From positions 1 to 64,000 of the forward strand of contig JAJDZN010000072.1 of assembly GCA_022824585.1 (NCBI GenBank): a DNA stretch of 64,000 nucleotides, read 5' to 3'. The notes under the pieces were generated by a model. The model worked only from the letters and a program-made list of their open reading frames with translations. It was not told the DNA's origin and did not search any database. Of the stretch, positions 14,715 through 23,170 are shown piece after piece (the stretch's first letter is position 1; each line of letters opens with the position of its first letter). This stretch comes from Bryobacterales bacterium. Its GTDB lineage: Bacteria > Acidobacteriota > Terriglobia > Bryobacterales > UBA6623. The position numbers and the translations under genes are program-made.

Positions 14715-17072
14715 ATGGCTGCGCTTGGCATTCCAACGGCAAGAGTGCCGGTGCTACTGCGGGCGGCGGTAGCGCTGCCTGCCGCCCTGTTCGCTTGGTT
14801 CTGTTCGCTGGTGCCGCACGTCTCGTCCGGCGGATCGCTCTATTGGGAGATCGGCTGGATCCCGCAGCAAGGCATCGCGCTGAGCTTCTTTGTCGATGGG
14901 TTGAGCCTGCTCTTCGCCCTGCTCATCACCGGAATCGGCACGCTGATCGTGCTCTACGCGAGCGAGTACATGCTGGGCCACCCGCAGCTGCTGCGCTTCA
15001 CCGCGTTTCTCCTGGCCTTCATGCTCTCGATGCTGGGGCTGGTGCTGGCGGACAACCTGATCGCCCTGTTCATCTTTTGGGAACTCACCGCCCTGACATC
15101 GTTCCTCTTGATCGGCTACAAGCACGAGGACGCGGCCGTGCGGCGCGCGGCGCTGCAAGCCCTGCTGGTCACCGGAGTGGGAGCCTTGGCCATGCTGGCC
15201 GGATTCGTGCTGCTCGGCGAGGCGGCCGGCACGTACAGCCTGCGGGAATTGCTGGCCGGGGACGCGAGTCTGGCCGGCGCCTCGCACTATCCGTGGATCT
15301 TGGCGCTGGTCTTGGCTGGTGCCTTCACCAAGTCCGCGCAGTACCCTCTTCATTTCTGGCTGCCCAACGCGATGGCAGCGCCGACCCCGGTGTCGGCCTA
15401 TCTTCACTCGGCCACGATGGTCAAGGCCGGGGTGTTCCTGCTGGCCCGGATGTCGCCCGTGCTCGGCGGGACCGAGGCGTGGAGTGTGACGCTGGTCGGC
15501 TTTGGCGCGGTAACCGCGGTCTATGCCGCATTGGCCTCTGTGACCCGTACGGATCTCAAGCAGGTCCTGGCTTACACCACCGTGATGGCCTTGGGCACGT
15601 GTGTGATGTTTCTCGGTCTGCCCGGCGAAGCGGCAGGTACGGTGCATTCCGCCGCTGTTGTCGCGGCCACGGCCTTCATCCTCGTGCATGCCCTGTACAA
15701 GGCTGCATTGTTCATGGTTGTCGGCATGATCGAACGCGCGACCGGCAGTCGCGACCTGGCCCGCCATGGCGGTCTGCGCCACGTGCTCGGTCCGGCATTC
15801 GCGGGCGCGGCGCTCGCTGGTGTCTCGATGGCTGGCTTGCCCCCGTTCATCGGCTTTGTCGGCAAGGAACTGCTGTATTCGAGCGCTTATGAATCGGGAT
15901 TCGGCGGGCTTGCCCTGTTCGCCATCTTCGCTGCTAGCGCACTCGTAGTGGCGGCCGCCCTGATGGTGGCCGTGCTGCCGTTCTTCGGAGAGATGAAGCA
16001 GTCTGCGCGGGATGCGCACCCTGTCAGTTGGCAACTGTGGATCGGTCCCCTGTTGCTGGGACTGCTCGGCTTGGTCGCAGGAGTCGCGAGCGGTCCCGTG
16101 TTTCGCGCTCTGGTGTTGCCCGCTGCTGCGGCGATCGCACCGTTGCCGGAGCGTTTTGAGCCCGGGCTGTGGCACGGCTTCAACGCCCTGTTGCTGCTAT
16201 CGCTCGCCACTTGGGCCGTTGGGGCGCTTGTCTTCTGGAAGCGGCCTGCCATCCTGTCGTGGCCGGCGGCGCGCCTGGACCGCTTGCCGGTCACTGGCGA
16301 CCGAGTCTATGACGCGACCATGGATGGGATCGCGCGTTTCTCCGCAGCGCTGACCCGCCGCATGCAGTCCGGCATCCAGCGCCGCTACATTCTGGTGGTC
16401 TTCGCCACTCTGGCTCTGAGCGTCGGCGCGACCCTGGTGGCCAAGGACGCGATTCACCTGCCTTCTCGAGTGCCCAGCGTGACCTTCGGGGAGTGGGCCT
16501 TGGTGGCCGTCATCGCAGCGTCCGTTCTCACCGTCATCCTGACCAGGTCGCGCTTGCTGGCGATCTGTGCGCTGGGCGTGGTCGGCACGGCCATCAGCCT
16601 CGTCTTCCTGCTCCGAGGGGCGCCCGACGTGGCCTTGACCCAGCTGATTGTCGAGACCCTCGTGGTTGTGATCGTCGCCATCGTCTTGCTCAAGCTGCCC
16701 GACTTCCGGAACGAGATCCGCCAGCCGCTCTCGGCGCGCTGGCGCGACGGGGCGGTCGCGGTCGCGGTCGGCGCGGCGACGACCCTGGTCCTGCTCGCGG
16801 TCACCGAACGCCCGCCGCAGCTGGAACTGACCGAGTATTTCGAGTCGATGGCGGTTCCGGGCGGCCGCGGGCACAACATTGTCAACGTCATCTTGGTCGA
16901 CTTCCGCGCCTTGGACACGCTGGGCGAGATCTCGGTCTTGGTGCTTGCCGCCGCCGCCGTCTGCGCCCTGATGCGTCGCCGCTTTCGCTACCGCTTCGAT
17001 CGCGTCCAGCGGCTGCAGCGCGGGCACGCGGCGCGGTCCGCCCGCGCGCGGGTATCGAGGGAGGGCGCATGA
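14715..17072 (+). CDS. mrpA: Na+/H+ antiporter subunit A, Mrp/MnhA family
   Basis: 785-aa polytopic protein with NuoL/MrpA motifs (SFFVDGLSLLFALLITGIGTLIVLYASEY; MAAPTPVSAYLHSATMVKAGVFLLAR); first gene of the seven-gene mrp set. Confidence 0.95.
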   Translation: MAALGIPTARVPVLLRAAVALPAALFAWFCSLVPHVSSGGSLYWEIGWIPQQGIALSFFVDGLSLLFALLITGIGTLIVLYASEYMLGHPQLLRFTAFLLAFMLSMLGLVLADNLIALFIFWELTALTSFLLIGYKHEDAAVRRAALQALLVTGVGALAMLAGFVLLGEAAGTYSLRELLAGDASLAGASHYPWILALVLAGAFTKSAQYPLHFWLPNAMAAPTPVSAYLHSATMVKAGVFLLARMSPVLGGTEAWSVTLVGFGAVTAVYAALASVTRTDLKQVLAYTTVMALGTCVMFLGLPGEAAGTVHSAAVVAATAFILVHALYKAALFMVVGMIERATGSRDLARHGGLRHVLGPAFAGAALAGVSMAGLPPFIGFVGKELLYSSAYESGFGGLALFAIFAASALVVAAALMVAVLPFFGEMKQSARDAHPVSWQLWIGPLLLGLLGLVAGVASGPVFRALVLPAAAAIAPLPERFEPGLWHGFNALLLLSLATWAVGALVFWKRPAILSWPAARLDRLPVTGDRVYDATMDGIARFSAALTRRMQSGIQRRYILVVFATLALSVGATLVAKDAIHLPSRVPSVTFGEWALVAVIAASVLTVILTRSRLLAICALGVVGTAISLVFLLRGAPDVALTQLIVETLVVVIVAIVLLKLPDFRNEIRQPLSARWRDGAVAVAVGAATTLVLLAVTERPPQLELTEYFESMAVPGGRGHNIVNVILVDFRALDTLGEISVLVLAAAAVCALMRRRFRYRFDRVQRLQRGHAARSARARVSREGA

Positions 17073-17500
17073 ATACCCTGATCCTGCGCGAGACCACGCG
17101 CGTGCTGTTCACGTTGATTCTCGTGTTCTCGGTGGCAACGCTCTTGCGCGGCCACGACGCTCCGGGCGGGGGCTTCGTCGGCGGGTTGATCGCGTCGATC
17201 GCGTGCAGTCTCTACGTCTTCGTGGCCGATGCGAAGGACGTGCGCCGCTTGGTTCGCACCGATCCGCTCAAGACCGCCGCCGCCGGGCTATCGTTGGCGG
17301 TCCTTTCGGGGTTGATCGGAATCCTCTCGGGCGGGGGTACGTTCCTGTCCGGCCAGTGGGTGGAGATCGGCGGTGTCAAGCTCGGCACGCCGCTCCTGTT
17401 TGACTTCGGAGTCTACTTGGTGGTCGTGGGAGCGGTGCTCACCTTCGTGCTCGAGATCAAGGAGCCCACTCCCGAGCCTCCGGCCCGCGGCGACAAGTGA
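17069..17500 (+). CDS. mrpB: Na+/H+ antiporter subunit B, MnhB
   Basis: MNTLILRETTRVLFTLILVFSVATLLRGHDAPGGGFVGGLI; ATGA overlap with mrpA; start reassigned from the ORF track. Confidence 0.94.
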   Translation: MNTLILRETTRVLFTLILVFSVATLLRGHDAPGGGFVGGLIASIACSLYVFVADAKDVRRLVRTDPLKTAAAGLSLAVLSGLIGILSGGGTFLSGQWVEIGGVKLGTPLLFDFGVYLVVVGAVLTFVLEIKEPTPEPPARGDK

Positions 17501-17513
17501 TCACGGTGCTCTG

Positions 17514-17909
17514 ATGGAGACGGTCATCGCAGTCTTGGTTGGGGTCTTGATGGCCTCGAGCGTGTATCTGATGCTGCGCCGGAACTTGGTGCGCTTCGTC
17601 CTGGGCTTGGCGCTGATCTCGCACACCGCGAACCTGCTGATCTTCTCCTCCGGCGGCCTGCAGGCCAGGTTTCCTCCGCTGATCCCTCCGGGAGAGCTGG
17701 TGCCGGGTCCGGACGTGGCGAATGCCCTGCCGCAAGCGCTGATGCTCACGGCGATCGTGATCTCGTTCAGCGTGTTCGCCTTCTTGCTGGTGCTGGCCTT
17801 CCGCACCTATCAGCGCTTGGAAACGGTAGATCCCGACTCGATGCGCTCCGCCGAGCCCATGTCGGCCGGGGCCGGGGCGGACGGGCCGGCTCCGGGAGGC
17901 CCGCAGTGA
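17514..17909 (+). CDS. mrpC: Na+/H+ antiporter subunit C, MnhC/NuoK-like
   Basis: METVIAVLVGVLMASSVYLMLRRNLVRFVLGLALISHTANLLIFSSG; DVANALPQALMLTAIVISFSV. Confidence 0.94.
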   Translation: METVIAVLVGVLMASSVYLMLRRNLVRFVLGLALISHTANLLIFSSGGLQARFPPLIPPGELVPGPDVANALPQALMLTAIVISFSVFAFLLVLAFRTYQRLETVDPDSMRSAEPMSAGAGADGPAPGGPQ

Positions 17910-19441
17910 GCTGGCTGCTCGCCGCCGCCATCGTGCTGCCGCTGGCCTGCGGGATTCTCGGTCTGTTGCTGCGGCCTCACCGCGCCATGCAGCAGGCGGT
18001 CAGCTTGGTGGCGGGCATTGCGCATCTCGGGATCGCGACATCGCTGCTGGAAACGGTTTGGCGCGAGGGCATCCTAGTGGTGCAGGTCGGCGGGTGGCCG
18101 GCTCCGTTTGGGATCACGCTCGTCGCCGACCACCTCAGTGCCGCCATGGTGCTGATCACCTCCGTCATGGGCGCCGCGACGATCGTCTACGCCCTCTGCG
18201 ACATCGACGAGCGCGCGCTCGTCAAGGATTTCCACCCGCCCCTGCAAGCCCTGATCGGGGCGGTCTGCGGCGCGTTCCTCACCGGTGACATCTTCAACCT
18301 CTACGTCTGGTTCGAGGTGATGCTGATCGCTTCCCTGGCGCTGCTGATTTCCGGGGGGCGCAAGGCGCAGCTGGACGGCGCCGTGCGCTATGCCGCGCTG
18401 AGCCTGGTCGCCACCACGCTGTTCCTGAGCGGCATCGGCCTGCTGTACGGAATGACCGGCACGCTCAACATGGCCGACCTGCACTTGCGGGTGCAGCAGG
18501 TCGAAAACCAAGGGCTGCTCTCGGTCGTGGCGATCCTGTTCATCGTGGCGTTCGGCATCAAGGCGGCGGTCTTCCCGCTGTTCTTCTGGCTGCCGGCCAG
18601 CTACCACACGCCGAAAGTGGCCGTGTCGGCGATCTTCGCGGGGTTGCTGACCAAGGTGGGCGTGTATTCGATGATCCGGGTCTTCACGCTGATCTTCACC
18701 CACGACGTCGGCTATACGCACGGCATCTTGCTCTGGACCGCCGGCCTGACGATGGTGACCGGCGTGCTGGGCGCCGCCTCGCACAACGAGCTCAGGCGCA
18801 TTCTGTCGTTCCACATCATCAGCCAGATCGGATACATGGTCCTCGGGCTGGCCCTGTTCACGCCGCTGGCCCTAGTGGGCGCGGTGTTCTACATCTTGCA
18901 TCACATCATCGTCAAGGCCAATCTGTTCTTCGTGGCGGGAGCGGCCGAGCGGCTGTCGGGATCGAGCGACTTGAAGACCCTGGGCGGCGTGTATCGCGAG
19001 CAGCCGCTGCTGGCGGCGCTGTTCTTCGTGCCGGCCTTTTCGCTGGCTGGCTTCCCGCCGCTGTCCGGATTCTGGGCGAAGCTGTTGGTGATCAAGGCGT
19101 CGGTTGAGAGCCAGCAGTACTGGATCGCCGCGGTGGCCTTGGCCGTCGGGTTGCTGACAATGTATTCGATGACCAAGATTTGGGTCAACGGGATTTGGAA
19201 GGCGCGGCCTGCCTCTGCGGAGAAGCCTCCGCCGCTGTCGCGGGCCAACCGCGCGCTGCTGCTGGGCCCGATCATCTGCCTGGCGGCCATGACGCTAGCA
19301 ATCGGCTTGTGGCCGGGACCCCTGTATGATTTGGCGGAGCGCGCCGGGCACGAAGTCATGGACCCGTCCAACTATGTCGAAGCGGTCTTGGGGCATAGCG
19401 AGACTGCTGGCCTTGGCGCCGGCGCGGGAGTGGGCGAGTGA
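17906..19441 (+). CDS. mrpD: Na+/H+ antiporter subunit D, MnhD
   Basis: 511-aa NuoM-like protein; ITLVADHLSAAMVLITSVMGAATIVYAL; LFFWLPASYHTPKVAVSAIFAGLLTKVGVYSMIR. Confidence 0.95.
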   Translation: MSWLLAAAIVLPLACGILGLLLRPHRAMQQAVSLVAGIAHLGIATSLLETVWREGILVVQVGGWPAPFGITLVADHLSAAMVLITSVMGAATIVYALCDIDERALVKDFHPPLQALIGAVCGAFLTGDIFNLYVWFEVMLIASLALLISGGRKAQLDGAVRYAALSLVATTLFLSGIGLLYGMTGTLNMADLHLRVQQVENQGLLSVVAILFIVAFGIKAAVFPLFFWLPASYHTPKVAVSAIFAGLLTKVGVYSMIRVFTLIFTHDVGYTHGILLWTAGLTMVTGVLGAASHNELRRILSFHIISQIGYMVLGLALFTPLALVGAVFYILHHIIVKANLFFVAGAAERLSGSSDLKTLGGVYREQPLLAALFFVPAFSLAGFPPLSGFWAKLLVIKASVESQQYWIAAVALAVGLLTMYSMTKIWVNGIWKARPASAEKPPPLSRANRALLLGPIICLAAMTLAIGLWPGPLYDLAERAGHEVMDPSNYVEAVLGHSETAGLGAGAGVGE

Positions 19442-19914
19442 GGAATCCGTTCCATTACAACCTGCTGCTGGCCGTGGGCTGGTGCGCGCTGATGGGTCGG
19501 CTCACTGTGGCCGATCTTGCCGTGGGCTTCGTGCTCGGGGGCATCGCGCTCAGCATTTCCAGCCCGATGTTCGGCCGCATGCGCTATTACGATCGGGTCT
19601 TCAATCTCGCCCGCCTGCTGCTCTATTTCATGCGCGTGTTCCTCGCTTCCTGTGCTCGCGTCGCATGGGATGTCCTCACGCCCGTCCACAAGGCGCGGCC
19701 CGCGATCGTGGCGATCCCGCTGAGCGTCAAGGACCCGATCCAGATCGTCACTCTCGCGAACCTGATCTCGCTCACGCCCGGCTCGCTCAGCCTCGACGTG
19801 AGCCCGGACCACAAGACGCTGTATGTGCACTGCATGTTCGTCGATGATCCGGACGAGGTCCGCCGGGACGTCAAGGCGGGTCTGGAGCGGCGTGTGATGG
19901 AGGCTCTGCAATGA
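19438..19914 (+). CDS. mrpE: Na+/H+ antiporter subunit E
   Basis: Position in operon; TLANLISLTPGSLSLDVSPDHKTLYVHCMFVDD. Confidence 0.93.
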   Translation: MRNPFHYNLLLAVGWCALMGRLTVADLAVGFVLGGIALSISSPMFGRMRYYDRVFNLARLLLYFMRVFLASCARVAWDVLTPVHKARPAIVAIPLSVKDPIQIVTLANLISLTPGSLSLDVSPDHKTLYVHCMFVDDPDEVRRDVKAGLERRVMEALQ

Positions 19915-20246
19915 GCGGAATGGGGGAGCATGCCGTGATCCTCGCGTGGGGGATCGACATCTGCGCCGCGCTGGCGCTGTCGGCGATCTTGATCGCGTTC
20001 GTGCGCATGGTGAAGGGGCCGACTCTGGTCGACCGAGTGGTGTCGGTGGACCTGATCACCGTGTTGGCAGTGGCGGTCGTTGGCTTGTTCGGCATCGCCA
20101 GCGGCCACTCGGCGATCCTCGATGTGGCGGTCGCCACGGCATTGGTTGCATTCTTGGCCACGGTCGCATTCGCTTGGTTCGCGAATCGGCGCGCCGACCA
20201 GTTCGAGTCCAATACGACGCCGGGCCGGGCTAAGGAGGGCGAGTAA
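19911..20246 (+). CDS. mrpF: Na+/H+ antiporter subunit F
   Basis: AILIAFVRMVKGPTLVDRVVSVDLITVLAVAVVGLFGI; overlaps mrpE by 4 nt. Confidence 0.93.
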   Translation: MSGMGEHAVILAWGIDICAALALSAILIAFVRMVKGPTLVDRVVSVDLITVLAVAVVGLFGIASGHSAILDVAVATALVAFLATVAFAWFANRRADQFESNTTPGRAKEGE

Positions 20247-20620
20247 TGGCGGAGATGGGCTCGCTGCGGGACTGGATCACGGCAATCGCCTTGGTTTCGG
20301 GCGGCTTCTTCCTGTTCGTGGCCAGTCTCGGCGTGCTGCGCCTGCCGGACGTGATTGTCCGCATGCATGCCTTGACCAAGGCCGGCGCCCTCGGTGCCGG
20401 GTTGGTCTTTGTCGCCTCGGCCGTGCATTTCCGGGACCCGGCCAGCGTCACCGTCTCGCTGCTGACGATCATTTTTCTCTTGTCCACAGCGCCAGTTGCC
20501 GCGCATGCGATTGCCCGCGCAGCCTACCGCTTGGGCGTCCCGCTGTGGGAAAAGACGCACCTCGACGAGTGGCAGGGCAAGTATGCTCCCATGAGCAAGT
20601 CTGCCGAGAGCTCGGAATAG
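20246..20620 (+). CDS. mrpG: Na+/H+ antiporter subunit G
   Basis: LFVASLGVLRLPDVIVRMHALTKAGALGAGLVFVA; overlaps the mrpF stop. Confidence 0.93.
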   Translation: MAEMGSLRDWITAIALVSGGFFLFVASLGVLRLPDVIVRMHALTKAGALGAGLVFVASAVHFRDPASVTVSLLTIIFLLSTAPVAAHAIARAAYRLGVPLWEKTHLDEWQGKYAPMSKSAESSE

Positions 20621-20734
20621 GCGCGTTCCGGACCACTCCGCGGTGCCAGCATCCTGGGGCGGCTTGGCTGCAGCGCCCGGTCGGCGCACCTCTGCCGGGA
20701 TTGTGATCACGCGCCTGCCCGCGACAGGCAGCTA

Positions 20735-21376
20735 TCACTCCAAGCGCCGGATTCGTATGTTGCGGAACCAGACCCGGCTGGCGTGGTCCTGCAACACGAT
20801 CCTGCCAGACCGCGCTTGGGCGAAGGCTTCGTCCTTGCCGGCCGCCCGGGCCCTTGCGGCGAAGTCCGGACTGCCCAGGTCAAACTCCACCACCTTCCGG
20901 CCGTTGAGCCAGTGCTCCACCCGGTCGCCGCGCGCTACCACGCGCAGGGTGTTCCACTCGCCGGGCGCGGGCGACCGATCATCCCGCGGCGCGTACAGCC
21001 CGTAGGCCGATCCCGCCCTGCGGTTGGCATGCTGTTGCGAGGCTGGGCGCGCGTTGTCGGCGAGTTGGTACTCGATGGCGGCTCCGTTCGGGTTTCCGGT
21101 GCCCGCAAACCTGTAGAAGACCCCGCTGTTGCCGAGCTCCCCCAGCTTCCACTCGAGGCGCAGGTCGAAGTCCCCGTAGTCTTCAGAAGTGGCTAGGTTT
21201 CCGGGCCGGCCTTCGACCAGCAACACGTCGTTCTCGACCCGCCACCCGCCGCTCGTCTCCGCTCGGGGGTGCACCGTCCACCCCGAGAGGGTCGAGCCGT
21301 CGAAGAGCGGCTCGAAGCCAGGTTCTCCAGCGAGCGCGACGCCGTGGAGCGCCAGCAGGGCAAGTGCGAGTCTCAT
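20735..21376 (-). CDS. DUF1080 (3-keto-disaccharide hydrolase-like) secreted protein
   Basis: GFEPLFDGSTLSGWTVHPRAETSGGWRVENDVLLVE...YGDFDLRLEWKLGELGNSGVFYRF...; C-terminal VWFRNIRIRRLE. Confidence 0.93.
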   Translation of the reverse strand: MRLALALLALHGVALAGEPGFEPLFDGSTLSGWTVHPRAETSGGWRVENDVLLVEGRPGNLATSEDYGDFDLRLEWKLGELGNSGVFYRFAGTGNPNGAAIEYQLADNARPASQQHANRRAGSAYGLYAPRDDRSPAPGEWNTLRVVARGDRVEHWLNGRKVVEFDLGSPDFAARARAAGKDEAFAQARSGRIVLQDHASRVWFRNIRIRRLE

Positions 21377-22854
21377 AGTTCGAGCACCTGCTCGCTTTCG
21401 AGATCGAAGCCCATCGCCTTGTTGCGGCGATGGGCCTCCACGCCCAGGCTCACTGCGACTTGGGAGCGGTAGCCGAGCTCGCCATCGAGCGGGGCGGGCT
21501 TGCGCGTCCGGATCGACTCCAGGAAGTGCTGCCGGAACGACTTCGACGGCGGGGCCTCTATGTGTAGCGACGGCATGACCGACAGCGCCTCGGCTCGCTC
21601 TTCGAACACCACTTGGAAGTAGCTGTCGCGCTCCTCGCCGGGAGACCGGATCTGAGGCCGAGACCGCGAGTCCTCGTCATAGCGCTGCTTCCAGCGCGGC
21701 TCTGCCAGCAGCGAGGACAGCACTTGGCGCTTGCGTCTCTCGGACAGGCCCGGGAAGTTGGTGGGCCGCACGGGGCGGCGCTCTTCGCTCCACGTTCCCA
21801 TGGCGTCCAAGCCGGCGCTCGCGACCCGCTCCTTGAATCCGTCGATGAAGGGCTCCTCCGGTACCAGGCGGATGCTTCGCGGGCGCAGGTGGTTGCCTTC
21901 GAAGTGGATGTTGGCCTCGTGGCCGCGCACGACGATAGGGAGCTCTACCGAGTTCTGGAGGGAGCCGGAGCACACGATGGTGTGCTTGCTGGGAAAATCC
22001 AGCGCCACGACGAGCGTGTCCGGCACCTCCATCACGGACTGGGGAGTGCCGTAGTTCCCGCCGGCAGAGACCGCCCGAATCGGGAACTCCCGGCCGAGGA
22101 CTTGGATCAGCGGCGTGACGTGGTGGTAGTACAGGTCGGTGGCAATCCCGCCGGAGTAGTCGCGGTAGCGCCTCCAGCGGAAGAACCTCTCGCGTGAGAA
22201 CGGCCTCTTCGGGGCGCTGCCGAGGAAGGCTTCCCAGTCCAAGTTCTCGGGACTGGCCGACTCGTCGATGGGGTAGTTGAACGGGGGCTCCCGGGTGTTG
22301 CGGCTACGGCTCGTCTGGCTCCAGAGGATCTTCCCCAGCAGGCCTGCCGAGACCAGCTTCCGAGCAGGCTCCCAGATCCCGTGGGCGATGTGTTCGCTGT
22401 CCACAGCGAGGATGCGACCGGTCTGCGTGGCGGTTTCCACCATCTGCTTGGCCTCGGCAATGGTCAAGCTCATCGGCTTTTCCACGTCCACGTCCTTGCC
22501 GGCCCGCATCGCTGCGATCGCCATTGGTGCGTGCCAGTGGTCGGGGGTGCAGACGATTACCGCGTCCACGTTCGGATCATGGATGAGGTCTTCGTAGCGC
22601 CGGTACCCCTTCGCCGATGTCTGCGTAACGCCTTGGTCTAGCCGCGGAGCGTAGATGTCGCAGACGGCGGTGACCCTTGAATCCCGGCTTTCGCTGAACT
22701 CGTTTAGGTGGCCGCGGGAAATATTGCCCAAGCCGATCACCCCGATACCGATGACGTCGTTTGCGCCTCGTATCCTCGAGTACGAGGCAGCTGTTGCTGC
22801 GATGGCGGCCCGACCTGCAAAGCCCCGGCGGGTAAGTGGCGTCATTGAAGGCAT
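21373..22854 (-). CDS. Gfo/Idh/MocA family oxidoreductase
   Basis: IGVIGLGNISRGHLNEF...AVCDIY...VDAVIVCTPDHWHAPMAIAAMRAGKDVDVEKPMSLTIAEAKQMVE; overlaps the DUF1080 gene start by 4 nt. Confidence 0.94.
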   Translation of the reverse strand: MPSMTPLTRRGFAGRAAIAATAASYSRIRGANDVIGIGVIGLGNISRGHLNEFSESRDSRVTAVCDIYAPRLDQGVTQTSAKGYRRYEDLIHDPNVDAVIVCTPDHWHAPMAIAAMRAGKDVDVEKPMSLTIAEAKQMVETATQTGRILAVDSEHIAHGIWEPARKLVSAGLLGKILWSQTSRSRNTREPPFNYPIDESASPENLDWEAFLGSAPKRPFSRERFFRWRRYRDYSGGIATDLYYHHVTPLIQVLGREFPIRAVSAGGNYGTPQSVMEVPDTLVVALDFPSKHTIVCSGSLQNSVELPIVVRGHEANIHFEGNHLRPRSIRLVPEEPFIDGFKERVASAGLDAMGTWSEERRPVRPTNFPGLSERRKRQVLSSLLAEPRWKQRYDEDSRSRPQIRSPGEERDSYFQVVFEERAEALSVMPSLHIEAPPSKSFRQHFLESIRTRKPAPLDGELGYRSQVAVSLGVEAHRRNKAMGFDLESEQVLEL

Positions 22855-23170
22855 TGTAGTCGTAATGGACTTCGCCGGGAGCTTGGTCTTGTGGTTGACT
22901 TGGCTCGACTTCCCGCGACTATGGCGTCGACCCTTCGATCTCTATGCCGAACGGAGAACTCGCGCGCTAGCTCTATCGGGGACTCGGAATTCACGGGCAC
23001 TTGCCGATTCCGCGTCCCGCCCTTCCAGTCGGCGGGTGTCAGCGACCGAGCGCAATGTAGATCGCTTCACAGCATCGTCGCCCCCGCCTCCGGGCACTGC
23101 GGATGCTGAGCCTTCCGATGTCGTTCGGGTCCGTGAGGTCGACCATCGGCGGCACCTACTTGAATTCCAA